A stretch of DNA of 64,000 nucleotides, taken from assembly GCF_014269285.1 (NCBI RefSeq), contig NZ_JACOAF010000022.1:62001-126000 (forward strand), read 5' to 3'. This document shows, one piece after another, positions 1 to 9,353 of this stretch (the stretch's first letter is position 1; each line of letters starts with the position of its first letter). This DNA comes from Rufibacter sediminis (GTDB lineage Bacteria; Bacteroidota; Bacteroidia; Cytophagales; Hymenobacteraceae). The notes below the pieces were generated by a model, which was not told the DNA's origin, did not search any database, and saw only the letters and a program-made list of their open reading frames with translations. The translations under genes were made by a program, and so were the position numbers.

Positions 1-2726
1 TTGAACTCGCCCTGGCGTTTGCCCACGGTCAGGGTTTTGGAAGCGTTGTGGTAGGTGATGGGAATGGTGGCGAACTTGCCTTTCTCGTAGTTGTAGTTGG
101 TGTTCTCGTCTTCGTAGAGCTCAAAAGAAGCGTCTTTGCCGCCGTAGACGTAGAGCGTGATGGTCTCGGCTGGCTTCTCGGTGGTGTATTGTAGTTCCGG
201 GCCGAAGGGTAGAATAGAGCCTTCTTTCACAAACAGTGGCATGCGCTCATACGGGGCCGCGGCCGTGATCTGCTGACCGCCCTTCTGGTAAGAACCGTCA
301 TAGAGGTTGTACCAACCGGTGTTGGCCGGAAGGTACAGTTTGCGGCTGGTGGCCTGGGCCTCAATTACGGGGTTCACGAGCAAGCTGGGCCCAAACATGA
401 ACTGATCGCTGATGTTCTGCACGTTTTTATCAGTGCTGAAATCCATCACCAGCGGACGCATGATGGTGGAGTTCTGGTGGTACACCTGGCCGGTAAGGCT
501 GTAGATGTACGGCATCAGGCGATAGCGCAACTTGTTATAGTACACCATAGACTGGTACGCCTTGTGGTTCTCTGGCGCAATGTTGTAAACTTCCCGGAAC
601 GGGTACTGCCCATGCGAGCGGAAAAGCGGGGTGAACGTGCCGTACTGATACCAGCGGGTTTGCAGCTCGCGCCATTCTTCCTGGGCCTCCGGGGTCATGG
701 GGCCGCGGTCATACTTGTTTTCCACGAAGAAACCGCCAATGTCAGTGGTCCAGTAGGGCAACCCAGAAAGGGAGAAGTTAAGACCGGCCGGAATCTGGCG
801 GCCCATTTCCTCAAAGGTAGCGGCAATGTCACCGCTCCAGGTGGCGGCTCCGTAGCGCTGCAACCCGCCGAAAGCCGAGCGGGTCAAAATGAAAACCCGG
901 TCGTTGGGATTGGTGCCGCGCTGGCCTTCATAGATGCCTTTGTTGTGTTGCAGCACGTAGGCGTTGAAGTATTTATCGGCGGAGCCTAAATAGGTGGGGT
1001 TCATCAAGGCCTTGCGGTGCGCAATGGAGGAGTTAGACAAGATATCTGGCTCAGAAGCATCCTGCCACCACGCATCAACTCCCATTTTATAGAGCTTTTC
1101 GTTAATCAGGTCCCAAAACATGCGGCGACCCTCGGGGTTGAAGGCGTCATAGAACGTAGACACGTAGCCTTTGCCAATCCAGTCTCTGATTTGCTCGTTG
1201 ATGCTGGTTTTGTAGAGCAGGCCTTTCTGATCGAATTTCTTGTAGGCCTCAATGCCTTCGTAGAACTTAGGCCAGGTGGAAATCATGAGGCGGGCATTGT
1301 TGGCGTGTACCTCATTGATCATGCCCTGGGCATCGGGGAAACGGGTTTTGTCGAATTCCTGGCTGCCCCACTGGTCTTCTTTCCAGTAAGACCAATCCTG
1401 CACAATGTTGTCCAGGCCAATCTTCCGCTTGCGGAATTCTTTCACTACGTCTAACAGCTCCTGCTGCGTTTTGTAGCGCTCACGGCTCTGCCAGAAACCC
1501 ATGGCCCACTTGGGCATCACCTGGGCTTTCCCGGTCAACTCACGGTAACCGCTGATGACTTCGTCCATGTTCCGGCCGTACACAAAGTAGTAGGTCATTT
1601 TATCGCCGGCTTCTGAGGTGAAGGCGATTTTGTTCTGGTCCTGGGCAGGGGGCGGAGTCAGGAACCGAAGTGCCAGGTAAGACACGCCACCATCTGGGTT
1701 CCACTCTATCTTAAAGGAGTGTTTCCTGCCTTTCTGCAGCGGCGCCTTGAAGACTGACATGCCCGGGTTCCAGGCTTCACGCCAGCGGTCCAGCAGCAGT
1801 TTATTATCGATCCAGACTTTCACATAGCCAGAAGAAGGCATCTCAAACCGGTGATCACCGGTGGCGTCGCTCTCCAGGAAACCTTCCCAGGTCATGAGGC
1901 CACCTTCCAGCGAGTAACCCGCCGGAAAGTTCTTCTGATCCTCCAGAAACTCGAAGTTGATTTCGGCCTCCTGCCGCACGATGGGCGCTTTCCCCGCTTT
2001 TTTATCAAAGGCGTAGGTGGCGGTGAGGCCGCCGGGTTTCTGGTCTTTGCCGTAGAGTTTCAGTTTGGACAAAGGCTGGTACGGACGCACGTCGCCAAAC
2101 TTGGTGATGGAGTTGTTGTCCCACAGAATGCCGTAGTTTTTGCTGGAAACCAGGAACGGCACCACGGCCACCGAGTTGTACTGGGTGAGGTCAATCTGCC
2201 AGCCCCGGTAGTTCATGAGGCCAGTTTGGTGCTGCCCCAGGCCGTAAAAAGCTTCTTCTTTGTCCGCGTTGAAGGCTTTCTGCAACCGATAGCTCTGTTC
2301 ATTGCCCAACAACGTCACCGGCGCGAAGGCCTGCTGCCCCTGGTTGTTTTCCTGCAGCAACAGCTTACCGCCTTTGTCATAGAAAGAAACGGCGCCGTTC
2401 TCCGCGGAGACTTCCACGCGCAGGTTTTTGGTATTCAGCACCAGGTTTTTGCCTTTCTCCTGGAACTGCCAGTCGGTTTTTCCTTTTTTACTTTCCAGCA
2501 CCATCAAGCTAGGCTCCTCAGAGAACTTCTCCACGGGCGTGCCCATCACCTGAATAATGTTATCAGTCACAACCCGCAGTTTCACGAATTGTGGATCACC
2601 GGCAGCTTTCTGCTCCAGTTTCACAAGCACTCCGTCTTCCAACTTTTGGTAGTTTTTAACCATCGGCTCCTTGAAGGAAAAGAGCCCGGCGACCAGAGCT
2701 AAGCAAAGCGTGTTTCTAATTTTCAT
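1..2726 (-). CDS. GH31 alpha-xylosidase with PA14 insert (3' end cut by window edge)
   Basis: Exo-acting glycoside hydrolase that probably removes alpha-xylose from xyloglucan-type oligosaccharides, exported to the periplasm or surface. The start at 2724-2726 opens with a signal peptide (MKIRNTLCLALVAGLFSF). A beta-sandwich domain comes first, then a PA14-like insert at about residues 235-360, then the GH31 barrel. The nucleophile motif DAWWQDASEPD falls near residue 550 and WSGDI, the acid/base region, near 630. The last visible residues (KTLTVGKRQGEF) are typical of the C-terminal DUF5110 sandwich, so only a few tens of residues should be missing. A PA14 inside GH31 is known for Cellvibrio Xyl31A and xyloglucan-locus enzymes of Bacteroides; substrate here is inferred from that. 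The hybrid two-component regulator just upstream on the same strand is its likely controller. Confidence 0.9.
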   Translation of the reverse strand, partial: MKIRNTLCLALVAGLFSFKEPMVKNYQKLEDGVLVKLEQKAAGDPQFVKLRVVTDNIIQVMGTPVEKFSEEPSLMVLESKKGKTDWQFQEKGKNLVLNTKNLRVEVSAENGAVSFYDKGGKLLLQENNQGQQAFAPVTLLGNEQSYRLQKAFNADKEEAFYGLGQHQTGLMNYRGWQIDLTQYNSVAVVPFLVSSKNYGILWDNNSITKFGDVRPYQPLSKLKLYGKDQKPGGLTATYAFDKKAGKAPIVRQEAEINFEFLEDQKNFPAGYSLEGGLMTWEGFLESDATGDHRFEMPSSGYVKVWIDNKLLLDRWREAWNPGMSVFKAPLQKGRKHSFKIEWNPDGGVSYLALRFLTPPPAQDQNKIAFTSEAGDKMTYYFVYGRNMDEVISGYRELTGKAQVMPKWAMGFWQSRERYKTQQELLDVVKEFRKRKIGLDNIVQDWSYWKEDQWGSQEFDKTRFPDAQGMINEVHANNARLMISTWPKFYEGIEAYKKFDQKGLLYKTSINEQIRDWIGKGYVSTFYDAFNPEGRRMFWDLINEKLYKMGVDAWWQDASEPDILSNSSIAHRKALMNPTYLGSADKYFNAYVLQHNKGIYEGQRGTNPNDRVFILTRSAFGGLQRYGAATWSGDIAATFEEMGRQIPAGLNFSLSGLPYWTTDIGGFFVENKYDRGPMTPEAQEEWRELQTRWYQYGTFTPLFRSHGQYPFREVYNIAPENHKAYQSMVYYNKLRYRLMPYIYSLTGQVYHQNSTIMRPLVMDFSTDKNVQNISDQFMFGPSLLVNPVIEAQATSRKLYLPANTGWYNLYDGSYQKGGQQITAAAPYERMPLFVKEGSILPFGPELQYTTEKPAETITLYVYGGKDASFELYEDENTNYNYEKGKFATIPITYHNASKTLTVGKRQGEF

Positions 2727-3425
2727 TAGATCATTTGTAAAGTGAATTCCTGTTTTCCCGAGGAAGAAGATGCACTGTTGAAAGCGGACTTTTCCGGGGA
2801 AATTGAACAGGATGAAGGTAAGGAAGCGACCAGGAGAGCATATGTATCAAATGTTTCCTTTCTATGCTCCATCCGTTAACAAATGAAAAAACCGCATTTT
2901 TAGCCTGTAAAAGCAGGTTTTATTTTTCAAAATGTTAACAAGCCAGCCAATTGCCGCTGCCACCGCCGGTTTATTGCCTGTTTTCAGAAAAGGAGCCATA
3001 AACGGAAAAGCGCTGGAGTTGATGAATGAATCCTGACTTGAGGCGGTAGAGAGACGCCATCGGCACAGACGCTCGCAGGTCCTCCGGACGCTACGAAGTC
3101 TTTGGAGCAGACGGTATAGCGGTGGCAAGCAGAAACTCCCCTCCTATTTTAGGAGGGGTGCCCGAAGGGCGGGGTGGTAAAAGGACGGCAGAATGAGTCC
3201 AGAACGTGGATGGCCTGCCATGCGCCTGTCGCTGCTATCGCAGCGAGGGTAGTCTGGAGACTACCCGGCATCAGAAGGCACGAGTTGAAAACTCGCGCCA
3301 GCAGGAAGGAAGAAAGAAAGAAAGAAAGAAAGGCGCGTGGGCGTTTAGAGGCTGTTTTTGGAAAACGGGACCATAAACGGTAGCTCCTCTCTGGGGTTTG
3401 CTGCGGAAGCTATGGGCGGTTTGAC
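2727..3425. repeat. Gene-free spacer rich in hairpins and repeats
   Basis: No convincing gene. It holds two copies of the dispersed GTTTT-palindrome (2969-3005 and 3342-3379), a CTCGYAG...CTACGA stem-loop of the family also seen near 12.4 and 39.0 kb (about 3067-3102), the three-hairpin module at 3230-3302, and a short GAAA microsatellite at about 3308-3330. Two small open frames here (2862-3128 minus, 3174-3383 plus) run through these repeats, are rich in arginine and do not look like proteins. Confidence 0.75.
3230..3302. repeat. Three-hairpin module, copy 1
   Basis: Three stem-loops in a row: CGCTGC-TATC-GCAGCG (3230-3245), GGGTAGTC-TGGA-GACTACCC (3247-3266) and CGAGTT-GAA-AACTCG (3281-3295), followed by CGCCAGC. 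The same order and spacing recur at 19040-19113 and 40215-40287, with paired changes in stems 1 and 3. Confidence 0.85.
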
Positions 3426-6400
3426 CTAAGTGGCTGGCTGAGTCTGTTTGCTTTCTGCGTAAACCGATGGCAGCATGTGGTACTCCTCTTTGAAGTACTT
3501 GGAGAAGTACCTCGGGTTGTTGAAGCCGACGGCGTAGGCTACTTCGGCTACGGTGAGCTGGCTTTTCTCCAGAAGTTGCGCGGCCCGGGCCAGCCGAATC
3601 TTCCGGATGAACTCTACCGGCGACTGGCCGGTGAGCGCCACAATCTTCTTGTACAGGTACACCCGGCTAATGCCCAGCTCGCGGCTCATCATCTCCACGG
3701 AGAACTCGGCGGAGTCCATGTTCTCTTCCACTACCTTGATAGCTTTCTGAATGAGTTTATCGTCCAGGGAGACAATGTCAATGGAGCTGGTTTGCACGCT
3801 GATCTTCTTTCCGTAGGCTTTCTGCAGGAGCTGGCACTGGGCAATGAGGTTAGACATGCGCGAAAGCAGCAGCTCAAAATTGAACGGCTTGGTGATGTAG
3901 TCGTTGGCGCCAATGCCCAGGCCTTTGAGTTTCTGCTCCTCGGCGGTTTGGGCGGTGAGCAGGATGAACGGAATGTGCGAGGTGCGGGCATCGGACTTAA
4001 TTTTCTTGCAGAAATCAATGCCGTTGAGCTCCGGCATCATGAGATCGCTCACAATCAGGTCGGGCAAGTTGGAAAGCGCTTTTTGCCAGCCTTCTTTGCC
4101 GTTTTTAGCCTCCAGCACGGTAAAATGCGCGCTCAGGTTCTCTTTGAGGTACGTTCTGAAATCCTCGCTGTCCTCTACCAGCAACACCACCAGCTCGTGT
4201 TCTGGCGCGTCTGCGGGAGTTCCTTTGGCAGGCACTGGTTTCTTTTCTACGGTCGTAATTTCCTCGGTCAGTTCTTCGGGGTCATCCATCGCCACCACGG
4301 CACCGGTCACTTTGATAGGCAGGGTAACAGTAAAGCAACTGCCCAGGCCGGGTTCACTCTGCACCTGAATCAAGCCGCCGTGGATTTTCACGAACTCGCG
4401 GGTGATGGACAACCCGATGCCGCTGCCCTGGTTCACCAGATTGTCCGGCACGTCTTCCCGGAAGAAGCGGTCAAAGATCTTCGCCTGGTTTTCTTTGGAG
4501 ATCCCGATGCCCGTGTCGGTTACCTTGATCTCCAGCAGGTGCAAGCCTTCTGAGGCCGAATCATTCTCGTGGCAGTTCACCTCTACTTTGATGTCTCCGT
4601 TCTCGGGCGTGAACTTGAAGGCGTTGGACAGCAGGTTGAACAGGATCTTGCCCAGTTTGTCCATATCAAAGGAGGCGTGCAGCTCCCGCACGGTGGTCTC
4701 AAACGACAGGTTCACGTGGTTTTTCTCGGACAAATCTGAGAAAGAATACACTGCCTCTTTGATGAACTTGACAATGTTGCCGTGCGACGGCGCGAAAGCG
4801 ACTTCCTCCACCTCCAACTTCCTGAAGTCCAGCAACTGGTTCACCAGCAGCAGCAGGCGCTTGGCGTTGCGGTTGATCATCTGGAACTGGCGGGACTGTT
4901 CTGCATCCTGCGCGGTGGCCAGCAGTTTTTCCAGTGGGGCCAGAATGAGCGTGAGCGGCGTCCTGAACTCATGGCTGATGTTGGTGAAAAACTTAATCTT
5001 CATGAGGTGCAGTTCCCGCATGTGTTTCACCTCCCGGCGCTCCCGCTCCAGCTCAAATTTCTCGTTCGCCTTCTGCTTCTCCATTCTGCGCACCAGCACC
5101 AAGATCAAAAAGGCCGATAGAAAATAGGCTACATACGCCATGTCTGAGCGCCAGAACGGCACCTTCACCTCAATGTTCAGACTGATTCCTTCTTTGTTCC
5201 AGAGCCCATCGTTGTTTGACGCCTTCACGATCAGCTGGTAGTTTCCCGGGTCTAAGTTGGTGTAGGTGATGCGCCGATTCTTACCGTCTGTGGTGTGCCA
5301 GTCTTTGTCAAACCCTTCCAGCTTGTACAGGTACTTGTTTTTCTCGGAGTGGAAGAAGTTGAGGGCGGCAAACTCCACGGTGAACATGTTCTGGTCATGC
5401 TGCAGCGTGATCTGGTCGGTCACGGCCAAGGCCTGGGGCAGAATCACGCTTCCGTCCACCTCCTCCCCTACTTTCAGGCTCTTGCTGAACAGCTGGAAAT
5501 CAGTGAAGACAATGGTGGGCACCACTTGGTTGGAGGTCAGCTCGCCGGGCTGGAATATATTGAATCCATTAGGGCCGCCAAACACCACTTCGCCTTGGCG
5601 GGTCAGGAAAGCGGCGTTCTCATTGAAGACTTTGCCCTGCAACCCGTCAGACTCATCATAGTTGTGGACTGCAAAGGAGATTTCTTCGGCTTGCCGGCCT
5701 TTGATCTCCAGTTTAGAGATTCCGTTGGGCGTACTGATCCAGAGGTCGTGGTGCCGGTCTTCCAGGATGTTCAGGATGATGTTATCGGCGAGGCCGTTTT
5801 CCTTGGTGAATAACCGAAACGAGTTCGTTTCTGGGTTGAAGAGGTTGAGCCCTTCATTGGTCCCCACCCACATGTTCTGCCGGCTGTCTCGGAAAATGCT
5901 CAGCACCGCGTTACTGCTCAGGCTTCTGGGGTTTTGGGGATCGTTTTTGAATTGAAGCAGCTTTCCGGAAGCCGGCTGGAGCACTTCCACCCCAATATCG
6001 CCTCCGGTCCAGAGGTTGCCTTTGCTGTCTTCGGCGATAGCCGCCACGTACAGGGCATCAATCCCAGGTTGGCCAGGGGCCCGGTGGTACGAGCGGAACT
6101 GCCCAGTAGCCGGGTCCAGTTGCTGCAGCCCGCCGCGCATGGTGCCCACCCAAAGCCGGTTCTGGCGGTCCTGGAACATTTCCCACACGTTGTCGTGCCC
6201 CAGGCTGGAGGGGTCCTGCGGGTTGTGCCGGTAGCGGGTGAATTTCTTTCCGTCAAACTTGTTCAGGCCACCCAGGTAAGTACCCACCCACAGGTTCTGC
6301 TCCTTGTCTAGCAGCAGACTGACCACTACGTTGCTGCTGAGGCTGCGGGGGTCTGCCGGGTTGTGCTGGTAGCGGGTGTACTGCCCGGTGCTGCGGTTCC

Positions 6401-7601
6401 AGTAAAGCAAACCACCGCCGTTGGTGCCCATCCAGAGATTGCCCTGGGCGTCTTCCAAAAACCGGTTAATGTCGCCGTAGGGTAGGCTGCCTTTGACCAG
6501 CAGTTGGTTTTGGTGGTGCTGGAAACGCAGCAGGTTCTTGTGGTAGTAGTTCACCCCTTTTTTATAGGTACCCAACCAGATAATGCCTTCGCGGTCTTTG
6601 TAGATGGAGATGAGGCTGTTGTGCGAAAGGCTGTTTCCTATTTCGGGGCAGTTTTGGACAAACTGCACCGAAAGCGCATTTTTATCCACGATGTTGATGC
6701 CGCCGTGGTCGGTGGCCAGCCAGATTTTGCCGTCTTCGTTTTCCACGATGCCCCGCACCAGGTTGGAGTTCAGCCGAAGGGAGGGCGCGTGCTCATGAAA
6801 CTGCTGGAAAGTTCTGGCGGCCGTACGGTACAGAAAAGCCCCAAAGCTTTCAGTGGAAGAGTAAAACCAGAGATCATCGTCTTTGTCAATGGTCATGCCG
6901 TAGCCCATCGCCTGGCCTTTGAACGTTTCCTGAAGGCCTTCTTCCTGGGCCACTACTTTCAAGGTCTTGCCGTTCAGCTTTTCCAGTAATCCGTTGGCAT
7001 GCAGCACCCAGAGATCACCCTGCGCGGTGAATTCAATGGCATTGATGGGGCTGGAAGCGACTTGACTGGCACCGGAAGCAGGGAGCTTCACGGGGAAAGA
7101 AACGTTGGTTTTGGGGTTGTACCTGGTAAGACCTGCTCTGGTTTGCAGAAACCAGTAATTGCCGCTTTTGTCTTGCCAGATGTTTTCTACCGGCGCTTGC
7201 GGCAGGGAGTACTTTTTAAGTAGTGAGGCGTAATTGCGGTCAAACCTATCTTCCTGGGGTTTGTAGACGGTAAGCCCTTTCTGCGTGGTGATCCAGATGT
7301 TGCCGTCCGGGTCTTCAGCAAGTTTGCTGATGCTGTTGTCTCTGAGCGAGGCAGTGCTCCTGGAATTGTGCCGGAAAACTTTTACCTCGTATCCGTCGAA
7401 CCGGTTCAGCCCGGAAGACGTCCCGATCCAGATGTAGCCTTTGCGGTCTTTCAGAAAGCAGTTGACTTGGTTATGGGAAAGGCCGTTGTTCACATCCAGG
7501 CGAAGGAAACGGCGCTGTTCCGGCAGGTTCGCCCACGTGGGTAGGGCAGTGAGGAATCCGGTTACGGCAAAGGCAATATGTAGTAGAAAGCGGATAGACA
7601 T
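3426..7601 (-). CDS. Hybrid two-component system sensor/regulator (HTCS)
   Basis: A one-protein two-component system of the Bacteroidota type: the periplasmic part binds a glycan breakdown product and the cytoplasmic part activates transcription. The 1391 residues start with a signal peptide, then many Reg_prop repeats (IWIGT.GLNRFDG, LWVGT.GGL) forming two beta-propellers, then a Y_Y_Y domain and one membrane helix at about 819-838. Then follow HisKA with H-box ISHEFRTPL (His about 876), HATPase_c (GTGIGIS-type DTGIGIS and GSGIGLSI), a receiver with phospho-Asp in SDLMMPE (about 1185), and a C-terminal AraC helix-turn-helix (about 1285-1385). All modules look intact. It lies 700 bp upstream of the GH31 gene on the same strand, so it probably regulates that glycan locus. 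The ligand cannot be read from sequence. Confidence 0.95.
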   Translation of the reverse strand: MSIRFLLHIAFAVTGFLTALPTWANLPEQRRFLRLDVNNGLSHNQVNCFLKDRKGYIWIGTSSGLNRFDGYEVKVFRHNSRSTASLRDNSISKLAEDPDGNIWITTQKGLTVYKPQEDRFDRNYASLLKKYSLPQAPVENIWQDKSGNYWFLQTRAGLTRYNPKTNVSFPVKLPASGASQVASSPINAIEFTAQGDLWVLHANGLLEKLNGKTLKVVAQEEGLQETFKGQAMGYGMTIDKDDDLWFYSSTESFGAFLYRTAARTFQQFHEHAPSLRLNSNLVRGIVENEDGKIWLATDHGGINIVDKNALSVQFVQNCPEIGNSLSHNSLISIYKDREGIIWLGTYKKGVNYYHKNLLRFQHHQNQLLVKGSLPYGDINRFLEDAQGNLWMGTNGGGLLYWNRSTGQYTRYQHNPADPRSLSSNVVVSLLLDKEQNLWVGTYLGGLNKFDGKKFTRYRHNPQDPSSLGHDNVWEMFQDRQNRLWVGTMRGGLQQLDPATGQFRSYHRAPGQPGIDALYVAAIAEDSKGNLWTGGDIGVEVLQPASGKLLQFKNDPQNPRSLSSNAVLSIFRDSRQNMWVGTNEGLNLFNPETNSFRLFTKENGLADNIILNILEDRHHDLWISTPNGISKLEIKGRQAEEISFAVHNYDESDGLQGKVFNENAAFLTRQGEVVFGGPNGFNIFQPGELTSNQVVPTIVFTDFQLFSKSLKVGEEVDGSVILPQALAVTDQITLQHDQNMFTVEFAALNFFHSEKNKYLYKLEGFDKDWHTTDGKNRRITYTNLDPGNYQLIVKASNNDGLWNKEGISLNIEVKVPFWRSDMAYVAYFLSAFLILVLVRRMEKQKANEKFELERERREVKHMRELHLMKIKFFTNISHEFRTPLTLILAPLEKLLATAQDAEQSRQFQMINRNAKRLLLLVNQLLDFRKLEVEEVAFAPSHGNIVKFIKEAVYSFSDLSEKNHVNLSFETTVRELHASFDMDKLGKILFNLLSNAFKFTPENGDIKVEVNCHENDSASEGLHLLEIKVTDTGIGISKENQAKIFDRFFREDVPDNLVNQGSGIGLSITREFVKIHGGLIQVQSEPGLGSCFTVTLPIKVTGAVVAMDDPEELTEEITTVEKKPVPAKGTPADAPEHELVVLLVEDSEDFRTYLKENLSAHFTVLEAKNGKEGWQKALSNLPDLIVSDLMMPELNGIDFCKKIKSDARTSHIPFILLTAQTAEEQKLKGLGIGANDYITKPFNFELLLSRMSNLIAQCQLLQKAYGKKISVQTSSIDIVSLDDKLIQKAIKVVEENMDSAEFSVEMMSRELGISRVYLYKKIVALTGQSPVEFIRKIRLARAAQLLEKSQLTVAEVAYAVGFNNPRYFSKYFKEEYHMLPSVYAESKQTQPAT

Positions 7602-8299
7602 ATTTAAAACTTCACCGGTAAAATCGGGCTACCTCCCTAGGGCACTTTCGTTTCAGAGAAGCGAGAACCTGAAGAAAAGCAGCGGATGGCCCTCGTACGC
7701 GCTGCTGTGTGCAGCTGGCGGTCAGGAGGGCAATTTTCAGGCTTGCTGCCGAACGCAGATTCAGCCAACCCGCTTGTCGAATTCTTATGCAATATAGACC
7801 TTTTCATAAAAATAAGCCAGATTCAATTTAAAAGCCTCAACCAGCGCAGGTTTCTCTTCTTTTGGATTGCAAAAAATGCAAATCCTTTAAAAGACGAAGG
7901 ATCATCGTTTCAGCCCTAGTTTACCGAAATCAGCCCAAAAACAAAGCCAGCATCGGGCGCACAGACAAGCATCTTTTTACAGTCCTATAGCCAAAGATCC
8001 CAGTTCCAACATCGCTTCCAGCGGTTTGCTACCTGACAACCACCCGAACCGGAAAGCAGAATTTTAAAGTCGATGATCCTGAACAGAATCTGATTCTAGC
8101 GGTTTATACAGAACCATCGCGCTGGCAATCTTCCATCGTTTTAGCCGTTCTTTTCATAAAACAGGCCTAAAACAACCGGTTGCTTCTGCCCGGAAGAAAC
8201 GAGCGGAAACTACTGACCAGCAAGGTTTGCGGAGAAAGCAGGCCGGTCCTGGGTTAGGCAGGTGTCATCGTTTAAAAATTGTTTCCTTAACTTTGCCCT
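7602..8299. other. Divergent intergenic region between HTCS and lpxD
   Basis: No gene seen. It must contain the divergent promoters of the regulator and of the lipid A operon. It carries two copies of the dispersed palindrome, a degenerate one at 7906-7945 and a good one at 8137-8178, and a promoter box next to the lpxD start codon. Confidence 0.7.
8288..8295 (+). promoter_or_regulatory. Bacteroidota -7 box of lpxD
   Basis: TAACTTTG fits the Bacteroidota -7 consensus TAnnTTTG and ends only four bases before the ATG at 8300, which would put the transcript start at or near the start codon. I see no clear TTTG -33 element at the usual 19-bp spacing, so this is only moderately supported. Confidence 0.45.
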
Positions 8300-9322
8300 A
8301 TGGAATTTACGGTACAACAGATTGCTGATCTACTCCAGGGCCAGGTGCAAGGAGACGGAAACGCCACAGTAAACAGACTGGCGAAGATTGAAGAAGGTGC
8401 TCCCGGCTCCCTTTCCTTCCTCTCAAACGCGAAATACGAGCACTTCCTCTATACCACCGGGGCTACGGCGGTGATCGTATCCAACACCCTGGAATTAAAG
8501 CAGCCGGTTACCGCCAACCTTATTCTGGTGGAAGACCCGTATTCATCTTTCTCCACGTTACTGGAAGTGTACCAACAAGCCGTGGCCGCCGCCCGGCAGG
8601 GCGTAGAAGAACCTTGCTTCATCGGGGAGAATTCCACCATCGGCGATCGCCATTACAGGGGTGCTTTCTCCTATATAGGTAAAAACTGCAAGATTGGCAG
8701 CGGCGTGCACATCTATCCGCAGGTGTACATTGGTGACAACGTGACCATTGGGGACAACACCGTTCTGTTTTCCGGAGCCAAGATTTACGCCGATTGTGTG
8801 ATTGGAAGTTCGTGCACCATCCACGCCGGGGCCGTGATTGGCAGTGACGGGTTCGGCTTCGCGCCGCAGAAAGACGGGTCTTACAAGGCCATTCCGCAAA
8901 TTGGGAACGTAGTGCTGGAAGACCACGTGAGCATTGGGGCCAACACCACCGTAGACTGCGCCACCATGGGCTCTACCATCATCCGGACGGGTACCAAGAT
9001 TGACAACCTGGTACAGGTGGCCCATAACGTGGAGATTGGCCGCCATACCGTAGTAGCCGCGCAGACGGCTTTTGCGGGCTCGTCTAAAGTAGGGAACTAC
9101 TGCACCATTGCCGGTCAGGTAGGTGTGGTAGGCCACGTGAGCATCGCTGATAAAACCATCATTGGGGCAAAATCAGGCATTTCCAAAAACATCAAAGAAG
9201 AGGGGACTTTCGTGCAGGGAGCGCCCGCTTTCGACTATAAACAGAACCTAAGGGCCATGGCCGTTTTCCGGAAACTACCCGAGTTGCAGAAACAGGTAGA
9301 GGAACTCAGAGAAAAGCTTTAA
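8300..9322 (+). CDS. lpxD: UDP-3-O-acylglucosamine N-acyltransferase LpxD
   Basis: Third step of lipid A synthesis: transfers an acyl group from acyl-ACP to the 2-amino group of UDP-3-O-acylglucosamine in the cytoplasm. 340 residues, the usual length. It has an N-terminal uridine-binding domain (MEFTVQQIADLLQGQVQGD) and a long left-handed beta-helix of hexapeptide repeats (IGDNVTIGDNTVLFSGAKI), then GSDGFGFAP, a signature of LpxD. The C-terminal helix (LPELQKQVEELREKL) is also typical. First gene of lpxD-lpxC/fabZ-lpxA; 31 bp separate it from the next gene. Confidence 0.97.
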   Translation: MEFTVQQIADLLQGQVQGDGNATVNRLAKIEEGAPGSLSFLSNAKYEHFLYTTGATAVIVSNTLELKQPVTANLILVEDPYSSFSTLLEVYQQAVAAARQGVEEPCFIGENSTIGDRHYRGAFSYIGKNCKIGSGVHIYPQVYIGDNVTIGDNTVLFSGAKIYADCVIGSSCTIHAGAVIGSDGFGFAPQKDGSYKAIPQIGNVVLEDHVSIGANTTVDCATMGSTIIRTGTKIDNLVQVAHNVEIGRHTVVAAQTAFAGSSKVGNYCTIAGQVGVVGHVSIADKTIIGAKSGISKNIKEEGTFVQGAPAFDYKQNLRAMAVFRKLPELQKQVEELREKL

Positions 9323-9353
9323 CTTTAGCCCCTCTTTACCTATTTAGTGCTTC

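Noticed and set aside
477-2702. Plus-strand frames within the GH31 region (477-989, 1017-1454, 1851-2702)
   Set aside because: Antisense to a well-supported GH31 gene whose catalytic motifs are on the minus strand.
3308-3330. GAAA microsatellite as a phase-variation switch
   Set aside because: It lies between genes, far from any start codon or promoter I can recognise.
2862-3383. Two small frames in the 3-kb spacer
   Set aside because: They run through palindromes, hairpins and a GAAA microsatellite; Arg-rich and not protein-like.
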